Positions 51,450 through 60,418 of a DNA stretch of 64,000 nucleotides are shown here, piece after piece. Both the position numbers and the translations under genes were made by a program. Every line of letters starts with the position of its first letter. Positions within the stretch are counted from its first letter, which is position 1. Origin of the DNA: JAJDOD01 sp039024895 (GTDB lineage Bacteria > Pseudomonadota > Alphaproteobacteria > Rhodobacterales > Rhodobacteraceae); contig JBCCPJ010000008.1 of NCBI GenBank assembly GCA_039024895.1, positions 1 through 64,000 on the forward strand. The letters are read 5' to 3'. Under the pieces are notes generated by a model. The model searched no databases. It worked only from the letters and a program-made list of their open reading frames with translations, and was not told the origin of the DNA.

Positions 51450-51477
51450 AGTATAGATGTTCCTTCTTTGTTCTCAA
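51450..51477 (-). promoter_or_regulatory. LexA (SOS) box and promoter of imuA
   Basis: On the minus strand TTGAGA (51472-51477) and TATACT (51450-51455) are 16 bp apart. The LexA box GAAC-AAAGAAG-GAAC (51459-51473) fills the spacer and touches the -35. Only six bases separate the -10 from the ATG, so the mRNA is probably leaderless. Confidence 0.85.
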
Positions 51478-51527
51478 GACATAATAGGGCGATTGTATAC
51501 TTGAGAAAGCAAAAGGCTCGTTGCGAC

Positions 51528-51613
51528 AGGGGTGCCCTCGAGCCGGATCAAGAGCTGAGGCAACCGGAGCCAGCGATGTGCCGGAGACTAGTCACAGCCG
51601 TAAGGGCACTCCT
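51528..51613 (+). ncRNA. Possible structured RNA, family not recognised
   Basis: Arms aggggtgccct (51528-51538) and agggcactcct (51603-51613) form an 11-bp stem with one G-U pair in the plus-strand RNA (A-C if read on the minus strand). They enclose about 64 bases with short pairings (gctg/cagc). No gene covers 51444-51771; the next gene is an aldo-keto reductase at 51772. The sequence fits no riboswitch I can name. Confidence 0.3.
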
Positions 51614-51771
51614 ATCTCGCGTTCGTCGCCGTTAGGGGCCGGTGGGCCTCAGATGCGAGCGACCAGCCTCAATGACTGAAGCCAAAACGGGTGTCATAGT
51701 TCAATCCGGGGTCTTGGTCTTTGGCGCTCGATCGTTTCTAAGGGGTGCCCGATGGTAGAAGGGGCGGTGAC

Positions 51772-52815
51772 ATGAAAGCTGTGAAACTTGGGCGGAGCGG
51801 GATCGAGGTGCAGAATTATTGCCTTGGGACGATGACCTGGGGCACGCAAACCTCCGAGGATGATGCCCATAGCCAGATTGACCGGGCGATGGCAGCGGGC
51901 CTCGACTTCATCGATACGGCCGAAATGTATCCTGTAAATCCCATCCGATCGGAAACCATCGGGCTGACGGAGCGTATCATCGGTAACTGGATCGCCAAGT
52001 CCGGTCAGCGTGATAAATGGGTTATTGCGACCAAGCAGACGGGGACGCGTGCGGATTTGCGCGAGGGCCGTGAGATCGGCCCCGATACGGTACGTGAGGC
52101 CCTTGAGGGATCGCTTCGGCGTCTTCAGACCGACTACGTGGATTTGTATCAGTTGCACTGGCCGAACCGCGCGCATTACCACTTTCGCGCCAACTGGGAA
52201 TTTGATCCGCGCGTTCAGCCACCCGCCGCGCAAACACTTGAGACCATGCATGCGACATTGGAGGTGCTGGGCGATCTCGTAAAGGAAGGGAAGCTCCGGG
52301 CTTTCGGTCTCTCGAACGAAATGGCCTGGGGCACGTTGCGCTGGCTCGATGCGTCCGCCCAAACCAACGGGCCGAGGGTCGCCTCTATTCAAAACGAGTA
52401 TTCCCTGATGTGCCGTCACTACGATCTGGATATGGCGGAGATTGGCTATCAGGAGGATATTTCGCTGCTCGCGTTTTCGCCGCTTGCAGCCGGGCTCCTC
52501 ACGGGAAAATACGCCGACGGTGCGATACCACATAGTTCGCGTCTTGCCCTTAACGGAACCCTGGGCGATCGCGCCAATCCACGGGCTTTTGCGGCGGCGG
52601 ATGCCTATGTGCGCGTGGCGCGGGAATTTGGCCTCGATCCGGTGCATATGGCGCTTGCGTGGTGCGTCGAACGCCCGTTTCCAACCATCCCCATTTTTGG
52701 GGCAACAATGACGGAGCAGCTTGACCATATCCTGGCCGGGCGAGACGTCACTTTGGCGGACGAAATTCATGCTGCGCTGTCAAAAGCACATCAAGATCAC
52801 CCAATGCCCTTCTGA
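51772..52815 (+). CDS. NADP(H)-dependent aldo-keto reductase (Tas/YajO type)
   Basis: A 347-residue TIM-barrel oxidoreductase. DFIDTAEMYP holds the catalytic Asp and Tyr, ATKQTG the Lys, and LYQLHWP the His. GLSNEMAWG and FSPLAAGLLTGKYADG are typical of Tas-like reductases. The start MKAVKLGRSGIEV has GGCGGTGAC upstream. The carbonyl substrate is unknown. Confidence 0.93.
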   Translation: MKAVKLGRSGIEVQNYCLGTMTWGTQTSEDDAHSQIDRAMAAGLDFIDTAEMYPVNPIRSETIGLTERIIGNWIAKSGQRDKWVIATKQTGTRADLREGREIGPDTVREALEGSLRRLQTDYVDLYQLHWPNRAHYHFRANWEFDPRVQPPAAQTLETMHATLEVLGDLVKEGKLRAFGLSNEMAWGTLRWLDASAQTNGPRVASIQNEYSLMCRHYDLDMAEIGYQEDISLLAFSPLAAGLLTGKYADGAIPHSSRLALNGTLGDRANPRAFAAADAYVRVAREFGLDPVHMALAWCVERPFPTIPIFGATMTEQLDHILAGRDVTLADEIHAALSKAHQDHPMPF

Positions 52816-52890
52816 TTGGCAACGACGTCTTGCTGATCTCCGGGACCCTCCGTAGGGTCTGCATCACCGGGGAATTGCGGGAGACCGAAG

Positions 52891-53241
52891 ATGTCTGTGC
52901 TCCGTCAGTGCATGACGGTTTTGGTTGTGAGTGTTCTGCTGGTCGCATGCCAGGAAGGGGACACGGAAGAAACTGCTGCGGACCCGGCTATTCCCGACAT
53001 TCTGGCACCCCAACGTGCGGCTTGCGAAAATGATGGGGGGCGCTGGTTGAAAGTGCCCAACCGCGACAGTTTTGCGTGTTTTCGTTGGACGCGCGATGCG
53101 AACAAAGCTTGCAGTTCCGCGCGCGACTGCCAGGGGCTATGCTTGGCGCGGTCCCGCACCTGCGCACCGCAAACACCGCTTTTCGGATGTCACGAGATAC
53201 TTTCAGCAGCTGGCTTGAGGCAAACCCTATGCACAGAATGA
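52891..53241 (+). CDS. Cys-rich small lipoprotein
   Basis: A 116-residue protein with a lipobox (VSVLLVAC). The mature part has about eight Cys residues (ACENDGGRW, SFACFRW, KACSSARDCQGLCLARSRTC, FGCHE, TLCTE), arranged as in small disulfide-rich domains. It ends overlapping the lipocalin start. Function unknown; it is probably in the outer membrane. Confidence 0.75.
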   Translation: MSVLRQCMTVLVVSVLLVACQEGDTEETAADPAIPDILAPQRAACENDGGRWLKVPNRDSFACFRWTRDANKACSSARDCQGLCLARSRTCAPQTPLFGCHEILSAAGLRQTLCTE

Positions 53242-53762
53242 AAACTGCCTATTTGGGGGCGCTTTGCCTTTTGCTGACGGCATGCGCTGGGTCGTCCTAC
53301 CGTGACCCAGCAGTGAACATAACCTCGATGGCGGTCTTTGAACCCGAACGCTACGCTGGGCTGTGGTACGAGGTTGCAAGTTTTCCCACACCGTTTCAGT
53401 CCGGATGCACGGACACACAAGCGGATTACGGGCTCGCGCCTGACGGTGGTCTCACTGTGAGAAACGCGTGTTTGCGCAACGGGGCGTTGTCTGTGATCGA
53501 GGGGACTGCGTCTGTCGTAGGCCCTGGCCGCCTGAAAGTGCGCCTTGATGGTGTGCCCTTCGCGGCAGATTACTGGGTGCTTTGGGTGGACGAAGGGTAC
53601 CGCACCGCCGTGATCGGCACGCCGTCCGGCAGGGCGGGCTGGATATTGAACCGATCCCCGTCAATTCCGGCGGACCGTCTTGCCGCAGCGGAGGAGGTCT
53701 TGCGTTTCAACGGCTATGATGTTGGGCAGATGCAGCGGACACCACAGGCGGCGGCGCCATGA
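53229..53762 (+). CDS. blc: Outer-membrane lipoprotein lipocalin (Blc)
   Basis: A 177-residue lipocalin with lipobox LLLTAC. ERYAGLWYEVASFP is the G-x-W lipocalin motif, and DYWVLWVDEGYRTAVIGTPSG and WILNRSP are the other conserved regions. Blc binds fatty acids and lysophospholipids at the outer membrane. I prefer the ATG at 53229 with GAGG eight bases upstream; a second at 53238 overlaps the previous stop. Confidence 0.9.
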   Translation: MHRMKTAYLGALCLLLTACAGSSYRDPAVNITSMAVFEPERYAGLWYEVASFPTPFQSGCTDTQADYGLAPDGGLTVRNACLRNGALSVIEGTASVVGPGRLKVRLDGVPFAADYWVLWVDEGYRTAVIGTPSGRAGWILNRSPSIPADRLAAAEEVLRFNGYDVGQMQRTPQAAAP

Positions 53763-54268
53763 CCCGACGGGCGGCCGTTCTTGGCCTTGGCCGCAGAGGG
53801 GAGGTCTGGGCGCGCTTATGCCTCGACGCTGGATGGCGGGTCCGGGCTTTCGATCCGGCACCGAACGCGGCGAGCGCCGTTGTGCGTCTGACGGGTATTG
53901 AGCGAAACGAGACGATTTCGGCGGCCGTCCGCGGTGCCGATTGGGTCATCTGTAGCGTTCCCGATCGCCTGGAACTGATCCAGATGGTGGTGCAGCGAGC
54001 CCAGGCGGAAGCGCCGGATGGTGCGCTCATTGGGGTGGTGTCGCCCCAATTTGACGTGCAGGCGATACAGTCCTGCGCTCTTCACGCCGGTCAGGTTGTC
54101 CGTCTTCTGACGTCGGCGACCGGTGGCATCGCCTTTGATGTGACAGAACGGAACACTAGTGCTGTGCGTCAACGGGCCGAGCAGCTTGCAGCGGAACTTG
54201 CGGCGTGCAGTTCGGTGCGAGGCACTCAAGAAGCTCCTTCTATCGGTCCTGACGCGGAAAGCGCCTGA
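53759..54268 (+). CDS. Rossmann-fold dehydrogenase-like protein, N-terminal domain only
   Basis: A 169-residue protein. AAVLGLGRRGEVWARLCLDAGWRVRAFDP is an NAD(P)-binding fold like that of 3-hydroxyacyl-CoA dehydrogenases and related enzymes, which are nearly twice this length. The C-terminal dimer domain is missing, and the gene's last 43 bp overlap the convergent XRE gene. It may be truncated or a stand-alone binding protein. It starts inside the lipocalin stop. Confidence 0.65.
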   Translation: MTRRAAVLGLGRRGEVWARLCLDAGWRVRAFDPAPNAASAVVRLTGIERNETISAAVRGADWVICSVPDRLELIQMVVQRAQAEAPDGALIGVVSPQFDVQAIQSCALHAGQVVRLLTSATGGIAFDVTERNTSAVRQRAEQLAAELAACSSVRGTQEAPSIGPDAESA

Positions 54269-55092
54269 AGATGATGGGGCCAGTCGCGGGCTGAGATATC
54301 GGCTTCCCGCACAAGGCTGTCGAAATGATCCACCATATGACGCACGCGCACGCGGTCGCGGAAAACCAAATGATCCTGTCCAAGGTAAACGACGCCAATC
54401 AAGGGGCCAAATATCGTCAAGCCAGAGGACCATAGGCGGCGGGCATCGAACAGATGTACCCGCAGTGCCGGGTAAAGTTGTTTGTGTAGCTCCAGCATAT
54501 GCTCAATCTGTGCGACGCGAATCTCGGCGGGAAGCCCTCTATAGTAACCAGTTGAATTCACGAACGATTCTACCGTGAAGAGCGGCATTGCAATCTCGAA
54601 GTCCGACATCTCGTTACGAAGTAAGGCGAGGCGGTCACGGCTGGCATTGATCGCCTGATCGGTCGTCTTTCCGAGATAGGGCGTGTATTCCCACCGCAGC
54701 ATGTCTTCTGTTTTCAGCATGTCCGGCAATGTCGCCGGGACGTGGCGAATTTTGTAACCGGCGGCCTCGCGCTGCCAACCAAAGATTTGTTCATCGAGCG
54801 GGGAGCGATCGGCACGCGATAGCTCGACGGAAGCGGCAAGAACTTCGGCCGCTTGCTCGCGAAGGTCGCTTAAGCCCAGCAGCCAATCGCCCGAAACCCC
54901 CAAGGCACTGGCGCATTCTGCGACCACCTGAGCGTTTGGCAGTCGCGTGGTCCCGTGGCTGAGAAGCTGGGATATCGTGGAGCGATCAACGCCGATTGCG
55001 CGCGCCAAACCGGACTGGGTTTCCGCCCGCGCTTCCATGGCTTGGGCAAGGCGGTTGCGGAACAGAAGGGCGCGGTTTCGTTTATCCATCAT
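54226..55092 (-). CDS. XRE-family transcriptional regulator
   Basis: A 288-residue regulator. Residues about 12-68 are the helix-turn-helix (TQSGLARAIGVDRSTISQLL, followed by a second helix pair ending LGVSGDWLLGLSDL). The remaining ~220 residues form a ligand or oligomer domain not recognised. It is divergent from the desaturase gene (55178), with only 85 bp between, so the desaturase or its lipid product is a likely target. Confidence 0.88.
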   Translation of the reverse strand: MMDKRNRALLFRNRLAQAMEARAETQSGLARAIGVDRSTISQLLSHGTTRLPNAQVVAECASALGVSGDWLLGLSDLREQAAEVLAASVELSRADRSPLDEQIFGWQREAAGYKIRHVPATLPDMLKTEDMLRWEYTPYLGKTTDQAINASRDRLALLRNEMSDFEIAMPLFTVESFVNSTGYYRGLPAEIRVAQIEHMLELHKQLYPALRVHLFDARRLWSSGLTIFGPLIGVVYLGQDHLVFRDRVRVRHMVDHFDSLVREADISARDWPHHLQALSASGPIEGAS

Positions 55093-55177
55093 CGTTGATT
55101 ATATTCACACATGTTGGGTTAATGTTGCGCATTCCCGGAATGGTCACAAGCCCCAACCCGTGAGACCAACACGGGCC

Positions 55178-56065
55178 ATGCGGAAACTTGTGAAGATTGA
55201 ATGGCCGACACTGGCCTTATTCCTCAGTAGCTACCTGCTCTGGACGTGGGCGGTGTTCTGGCTGGCAGGGGGCGCGCTTTGGCTGGCAGTACCGGTTGCA
55301 GCTGTTGCGATCGCTTTTCATGGATCTCTTCAGCATGAGGCTATTCACGGCCATCCCACGGGATGGGCCTCGGTCAATGCAGGTCTCGCCTGGCCGCCCC
55401 TGACCCTCGTCATCCCATACTTGAGGTTCCGCGATACCCATCTTGACCATCACCGTGACGCGCATTTGACCGATCCCTATGACGATCCCGAAACGCATTT
55501 CATGACGAAACGCGATTGGGAGGCGCTGCCTCGCGCTGTTCGCGTGCTGTTGAATGCGAATAATACGCTGGCGGGTCGGTTATTGGTTGGGCCCGTCATA
55601 GGAACGGTTTGTTTTATCAGGAACGATTGGCGACTAGCGGCAGCTGACCCCCGTGTTCTGCGCGGATGGGCGTGGCATGGTTTGGCGCTCGTAGTGCTCC
55701 TCTACGTCATCGCGCAATCTCCCATGGCCCCATGGGCCTATGCGCTTTCCGCCTATCTTGGTCTGTCGCTCTTGCGCATTCGCACCTTTCTTGAGCACCA
55801 GGCCCATGAACAGGCGCGCGGCAGGTCCGTCATTATTGAGGATCGCGGCCCTTTGGCGTTGCTGTTCCTCAACAACAACCTGCACGCGGTACATCACGCG
55901 CACCCAAAGGTAGCTTGGTACGATCTACCAGCGCTTTATGAAGCGCGGCGGGACAGGTTTTTGGCCATGAATGATGGCTACCGCTTCGGCTCCTACGCGG
56001 AGATCTTCCGCCGCTATCTGTTCCGACGGAAGGACCCGGTCCCGCACCCGCTTCGATCCGACTAA
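55178..56065 (+). CDS. Membrane fatty acid desaturase
   Basis: A 295-residue di-iron desaturase with about four membrane helices and the three His boxes HEAIHGH, HLDHH and HAVHHAHP. The type resembles bacterial desaturases and beta-carotene-like hydroxylases; the exact lipid is unknown. The start at ATG 55178 (MRKLVKIEW) is preferred to the GTG at 55160. It is divergent from an XRE regulator. Confidence 0.88.
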   Translation: MRKLVKIEWPTLALFLSSYLLWTWAVFWLAGGALWLAVPVAAVAIAFHGSLQHEAIHGHPTGWASVNAGLAWPPLTLVIPYLRFRDTHLDHHRDAHLTDPYDDPETHFMTKRDWEALPRAVRVLLNANNTLAGRLLVGPVIGTVCFIRNDWRLAAADPRVLRGWAWHGLALVVLLYVIAQSPMAPWAYALSAYLGLSLLRIRTFLEHQAHEQARGRSVIIEDRGPLALLFLNNNLHAVHHAHPKVAWYDLPALYEARRDRFLAMNDGYRFGSYAEIFRRYLFRRKDPVPHPLRSD

Positions 56066-56109
56066 CGCATTCCCTTGCAGGCGCGCCCGAGTTCGGGCAG
56101 GCCAGTCGG

Positions 56110-56997
56110 GTGGAAATCTGGATTGTCTTTTCGCTGGTTGCCGCCCTTGCGCAGTCATTACGCTTTGCGGTGCAAAAAGTCCTGGCAGCGGGCGCGCTTA
56201 GTCCTGCAGCGGCAACCTGGGCAAGGTTCCTCTGGTCTTGGCCCTTGGCTATTGGGTTGGTTGCCTGTTACGTGCGTTTGTCTGGCGCAGACTGGCCTGC
56301 GATAACTCCTCATTTTCTGGCCTTTGGGCTGGCAGGCGGGGTGTTTCAGATCCTGGCGACGATTTGCACGGTGAGCCTGTTTCACCACCGCGCATTTGCG
56401 GTTGGGATCACCTTCAAGAAGACCGAAGTCATGCTCACGGCATTGGTGGGGTATGTAATCCTTGGGGACGTCATTCCAGCTTGGGGGGCGGCGGCGATTG
56501 CGCTTGGATTTGTTGGCGTTCTTTTGCTGTCAGAACCGCCGAGCGGTGGAGGTATCATCAATCGCGCCGCTGGTATCGGTGTCCTTTCCGGTGTTCTTTT
56601 CGCACTCTCCGCTGTGACCTATCGCGGTGCAGCGCTTGCGTTGAATAGTGGCGACCCCATTTTGACGGGCGGTATCACGCTTGCCGTTGTGGCCGCATGG
56701 CAAACCCTCGTGCTGTGGTTTTGGCTCGTTTTGAAAGAGCCCGGCCAAGTCACCCAAACGCTCAGGGCCTGGCGACCAACCTTAACGGTGAGCCTTTTTT
56801 CGTTGATCGGCAGTTGGAGCTGGTTTGCTGCCTTTTCGCTGATGAACGCCGCCTATGTCTTTGCCGTCGGGCAGGTGGAACTGGTGTTCTCCCTGGTGAT
56901 TGGCTGGGTCTGGTTTGGCGAGCGTTTGACGGCTCGGGAAGGGCTGGGAATAGTGGTTCTTGCGATCTCAATCCTGTCGATCGCCTTTCTGGTGTGA
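56110..56997 (+). CDS. EamA/DMT-family transporter
   Basis: A 295-residue permease with ten membrane helices in two EamA repeats (first about 1-140, second about 150-290). GTG start. AVGITFKKTEVMLTALVGYVILGD is typical of the first repeat end. The substrate is unknown. It follows the desaturase by 44 bp. Confidence 0.88.
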   Translation: MEIWIVFSLVAALAQSLRFAVQKVLAAGALSPAAATWARFLWSWPLAIGLVACYVRLSGADWPAITPHFLAFGLAGGVFQILATICTVSLFHHRAFAVGITFKKTEVMLTALVGYVILGDVIPAWGAAAIALGFVGVLLLSEPPSGGGIINRAAGIGVLSGVLFALSAVTYRGAALALNSGDPILTGGITLAVVAAWQTLVLWFWLVLKEPGQVTQTLRAWRPTLTVSLFSLIGSWSWFAAFSLMNAAYVFAVGQVELVFSLVIGWVWFGERLTAREGLGIVVLAISILSIAFLV

Positions 56998-57039
56998 CTG
57001 AAAGTGAGAGACCAGCGGCACCATCGGACGCGCTAAATT

Positions 57040-57639
57040 TCAGAGCCAGACAACTGCCCGGTCAATCTCGTCGTTTCGAATGAAGGCGACGCGTTCCGGG
57101 GCGTCTGTGCGGGGTAGGTGTCGCTCCAGTTCCGCCAAAACGACGCGCGTAATAAACGGCAGGTTGAGGCTGCGTACCTGATCCAGTGGAACCCATTGCA
57201 AATGCGAGAGTTCCGCATCCTCCGGTTCGAACCTGTCTGGGTTCGACGTAAGCGCTGAGGCATCTGCCAAAAAGAAACGGGCATCAAAGCGGCGGGGCCG
57301 CCCGGGCGGTGTGATTGCGCGAAAAAAGAACGAGAGATGCGTGTCATTGCCAGAAAGGTCTTGACCGGTTTCCTCCTTCAATTCGCGGAGCGCTGCGGCA
57401 GCTAAGGTGCTCGGCGCGCGCTCGGACATGTGGGACAGGCGGGCCTCGCACTGTTCTGTTAGCATGACTGGCGTTTTTTCATCGCTATCGTCGACGGCCC
57501 CACCGGGAAACACAAACTTGTCTGCCATAAAAGCTGCAGAAGTGCCCCTTTGACCCATGAGAATGCGTGGAGCGGTGGCCGGGTCTCGGACCAGGATCAG
57601 GGTTGCCGCGTCCCGAATCCGTGCATTTTCTTCGCCCAT
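57040..57639 (-). CDS. NUDIX hydrolase
   Basis: A 199-residue pyrophosphohydrolase. FVFPGGAVD begins the Nudix box, and AALRELKEETGQDL supplies REUxEExGU with the metal-binding Glu residues; about 30 residues separate them, a long insertion compared with the usual box. The ATG at 57639 is inside the end of the DUF983 gene (43-bp overlap) with GTGGGG before it. Confidence 0.85.
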   Translation of the reverse strand: MGEENARIRDAATLILVRDPATAPRILMGQRGTSAAFMADKFVFPGGAVDDSDEKTPVMLTEQCEARLSHMSERAPSTLAAAALRELKEETGQDLSGNDTHLSFFFRAITPPGRPRRFDARFFLADASALTSNPDRFEPEDAELSHLQWVPLDQVRSLNLPFITRVVLAELERHLPRTDAPERVAFIRNDEIDRAVVWL

Positions 57640-58007
57640 TGCAGCCCCACGATTGCGCCTTTTATTCGAGGCAGAAGGTAAAGCGATAAGGCAACGCAGC
57701 CAACCGTGAAGACACTGGCCAATACCATCGGTTCCGGACGGAATTCCGTGAACACCCAAATGATAAGCGGCGCCATTAAATGGCCGACGATCAAAAGCGT
57801 CAAATACGCTGGGCCATCATCCGCCCGATGGTGGTGCAGGTCTTCCTGGCAAATCGGGCAGCTGTCGCGCACCGTTAGGTACCCGCGCATCATCGGGCCC
57901 CGTCCGCAATTCGGGCAACGGCGACGCCAACCACGCACCATGGCGGTGCGGGTGTCGCGTGCCGCACCTTCGTCATTTGCTGCTAAAGCAATTTCTTGGT
58001 CGGCCAT
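57597..58007 (-). CDS. DUF983 membrane protein
   Basis: A 136-residue protein with a zinc-ribbon-like pair (RCPNCGRGPMM and CPICQEDL), then two membrane helices (LTLLIVGHLMAPLIIWVF; LASVFTVGCVALSLYLL). The DGPAYLTLLIVGH segment is the DUF983 signature. The start is MADQEIALAAND, and the gene runs into the NUDIX gene by 43 bp. Function unknown. Confidence 0.88.
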   Translation of the reverse strand: MADQEIALAANDEGAARDTRTAMVRGWRRRCPNCGRGPMMRGYLTVRDSCPICQEDLHHHRADDGPAYLTLLIVGHLMAPLIIWVFTEFRPEPMVLASVFTVGCVALSLYLLPRIKGAIVGLQWAKKMHGFGTRQP

Positions 58008-58116
58008 TGCCAGAACCCCCGAATAACACTTTTCGAATAGCCCTTGGCACGCGGCGGCGCTACCTGACGAAATGCCCTTGCGTCGGCTTGTCGCGGGGGT
58101 CAGCGGCAGCTGAAAT

Positions 58117-58392
58117 TCAGCCGCGCGCCTGACCGGAGATCCAACGCGGGGATTTGATCGGAAACCGTGATGGCACGCGCGACCGGACGCGCTCACCGCG
58201 ATTTTGGCGGCGTTGGTCCAACGCGCGGGCCGCCACATGGGTTGCGTGATGCCTCGCCTGGCTCAAAGCCTGCGCAACCGTGTCGCTGGCCCCGCAATGC
58301 GGACAACGAACCGAATCGTTGTTCCTCGGGTTTTCCGGCACCTCGGGTGGCTCACCACACCGCCCGCAAAGAACAACCGCTTGTCCCTTCAT
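58117..58392 (-). CDS. Zinc-ribbon protein
   Basis: A 91-residue protein with four Cys in two pairs (VLCGRCGEP and VRCPHCGAS), a single zinc ribbon, followed by a basic region. GAGGAG lies upstream of the ATG at 58392. It is unlike any family I can name and lies 109 bp before the DUF983 gene. Confidence 0.75.
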   Translation of the reverse strand: MKGQAVVLCGRCGEPPEVPENPRNNDSVRCPHCGASDTVAQALSQARHHATHVAARALDQRRQNRGERVRSRVPSRFPIKSPRWISGQARG

Positions 58393-58552
58393 GACGACAC
58401 TCCTCAATCTCTCCGGATACGATGATTTGCGGACGTAACCGGCAAATTTTAGACAAATCCACGGATTTTCGGGTCTCAGCTCATGACGAAACAAGGCACG
58501 CGCGCCGCGAATTGCAACAAAACGCACAAACGCGCGGCACTGTCCATTGTGT

Positions 58553-60271
58553 TCACGTGCGTATGCCAGAGAAGCGGTTTTGCCAGTCCTCGCGCTCTTC
58601 ATCGCTGATTTTGGCGAACAGGACATCTGGCACGGTAAACCCGTGTCCCTCCGACAAGGCACCCAATGCAGCTCGCATTTCGGCGGGCCAGGATGTGTCG
58701 AGCGTGTTCATGGCGCTGAGCATTTTGGCCGCTACATCCGGTATGAAGGGCGCAGAGATGACCGCATAGACCCGGATCAGGTTGAGCGCGAGGCGAATTT
58801 GACCGGCGGCGCGCTCCGGGTCCTCCTTGAACACCGACCAGGGGGCGGCGGTTTGCAGGTATTCGTTGCCAAGAACCCAAAGCGCGCGCAGTTCGCCAGC
58901 GGCTTTGCGGACTTCGATGGCTTCCATCTGCGCCTCGTAAGCGGCCAAGCCCGTTTCGAGTTTCGCGATCAACCCCTCTTCCTCTGGGCCCCAAGCGCCA
59001 CCCGACGGCACCGCTTCCCCGAATTTGGAGCGACAGAACTTGGTTACCCGGCTCACAAAGTTGCCAAGGACATCAGCGAGGTCCTTGTTCACAGAGGTTT
59101 GGAAATTCTCCCAAGTGAATTCGCTATCCGAGTTTTCCGGGGCGTGGGACAAAAGCCACCAGCGCCAGTAGTCGGCAGGTAGAATTTCGAGCGCCTGATC
59201 CATAAAGATGCCGCGCCCCTGGCTGGTGCTGAACTGGCCACCGTAATAGTTAAGGTAGTTGAACGACTTGATGTAGTCGACGAGCTTCCAGGGCTCGCTC
59301 GATCCGATGATCGTGGCCGGGAATGACAGGGTATGGAACGGCACGTTGTCTTTGCCCATGAACTGGACGTAACGCACGTCTTCGGCCCCCTTGTCGGTGC
59401 GCCACCAACGCTCCCACTCGGCATCATCTGCACCGCGCCCGTCGGACCATTCCTTGGCGCAAGCGATGTACTCTATTGGCGCATCGAACCAGACATAAAA
59501 CACCTTGTCTTCCATGCCGGGCCAGGGCTCAGAGCCCTTCTTGACCGGGATGCCCCAGTCGAGGTCCCGGGTGATCCCGCGGTCCTGCAACCCGTCACCA
59601 TCGTTCAACCACTTCTTGGCGATGGAGGTCGTCAGGATTGGCCAGTCGGTTTTGCTATCGATCCAGTCGGATAACTCTCCGCGCAAGCTGCGCTGCTTTA
59701 GATAGAGGTGCTTGGTCTCGCGCACCTCCAGGTCCGTCGATCCGGAAATCGCCGAACGCGGATTGATCAGATCGGTGGGTTCCAGCTGTTTGGTGCAATT
59801 CTCGCATTGGTCACCCCGGGCCTTGTCATACCCGCAATTAGGACAGGTCCCCTCTATATACCGGTCGGGCAGAAAGCGGCCGTCGGCCTTCGAGTAGACC
59901 TGCTTTTCCGACACTTCATCGATCAAACTAGCTTCGGCGAGACGCCCGGCAAAATGCTGCGTCAGTGCGTGGTTCTGTGGGCTGGAAGAGCGACCGAACT
60001 TGTCGAAGGACAAGCGGAACCCATCCGACAGGCCTTTTTGAACCCCCCACATCTCGGCACAATAGTCAGCAACGGGTTGCCCGGCTTTCGCCGCCGCAAG
60101 CTCGGCGGGCGTGCCATGTTCATCTGTAGCGCAAAGGAAAAGCACCTCATGGCCACGGGCCCGCATGTAACGCGCATAGAGATCGGCCGGCAGTTGCGAG
60201 CCAACCAGATTGCCGAGATGTTTGATCCCGTTGATATATGGGATCGCGCTGGTGATCAGAATGCGAGCCAT
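58553..60271 (-). CDS. metG: Methionine-tRNA ligase
   Basis: A 572-residue class I synthetase. AIPYINGIKHLGNLVGS is the HIGH region, CPNCGYDKARGDQCENC the zinc knuckle, and FSTSQGRGIFMD the KMSKS loop in the form usual for this MetG type. The C-terminal anticodon-binding helices are present and no dimerisation (EMAP) domain is fused. Confidence 0.97.
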   Translation of the reverse strand: MARILITSAIPYINGIKHLGNLVGSQLPADLYARYMRARGHEVLFLCATDEHGTPAELAAAKAGQPVADYCAEMWGVQKGLSDGFRLSFDKFGRSSSPQNHALTQHFAGRLAEASLIDEVSEKQVYSKADGRFLPDRYIEGTCPNCGYDKARGDQCENCTKQLEPTDLINPRSAISGSTDLEVRETKHLYLKQRSLRGELSDWIDSKTDWPILTTSIAKKWLNDGDGLQDRGITRDLDWGIPVKKGSEPWPGMEDKVFYVWFDAPIEYIACAKEWSDGRGADDAEWERWWRTDKGAEDVRYVQFMGKDNVPFHTLSFPATIIGSSEPWKLVDYIKSFNYLNYYGGQFSTSQGRGIFMDQALEILPADYWRWWLLSHAPENSDSEFTWENFQTSVNKDLADVLGNFVSRVTKFCRSKFGEAVPSGGAWGPEEEGLIAKLETGLAAYEAQMEAIEVRKAAGELRALWVLGNEYLQTAAPWSVFKEDPERAAGQIRLALNLIRVYAVISAPFIPDVAAKMLSAMNTLDTSWPAEMRAALGALSEGHGFTVPDVLFAKISDEEREDWQNRFSGIRT

Positions 60272-60364
60272 GGTGCGCCTCTTCGCGGGTTGAAACGCCC
60301 GTTTAGAACATTTGACGCGCAGACAAAATCGCTTTTCGGCGGCGTAGAGCTTCCACGAGAAGAA

Positions 60365-60395
60365 ACCCGCGGCAGCCAGAGTGGTTACCGCGGGT
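60365..60395 (-). terminator. Terminator of the VPLPA-CTERM gene
   Basis: Arms ACCCGCGG (60388-60395 on the minus strand) and CCGCGGGT (60365-60372) pair perfectly and are followed by TTCTTCTC. It lies just after the gene ending at 60419. Confidence 0.7.
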
Positions 60396-60418
60396 CCCTT
60401 CGTTAGAAACTGTGCATG

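Noticed and set aside
51521..51620. TPP riboswitch
   Set aside because: Only the ggggtgccc and gctgagg pieces fit; the conserved 3' half (CTGATCTGGATAATGCC-like) is missing, and the next gene is not a thiamine gene.
51690..51720. tRNA T-arm (agttcaatccgg)
   Set aside because: No T-stem, anticodon arm or acceptor stem can be formed around it.
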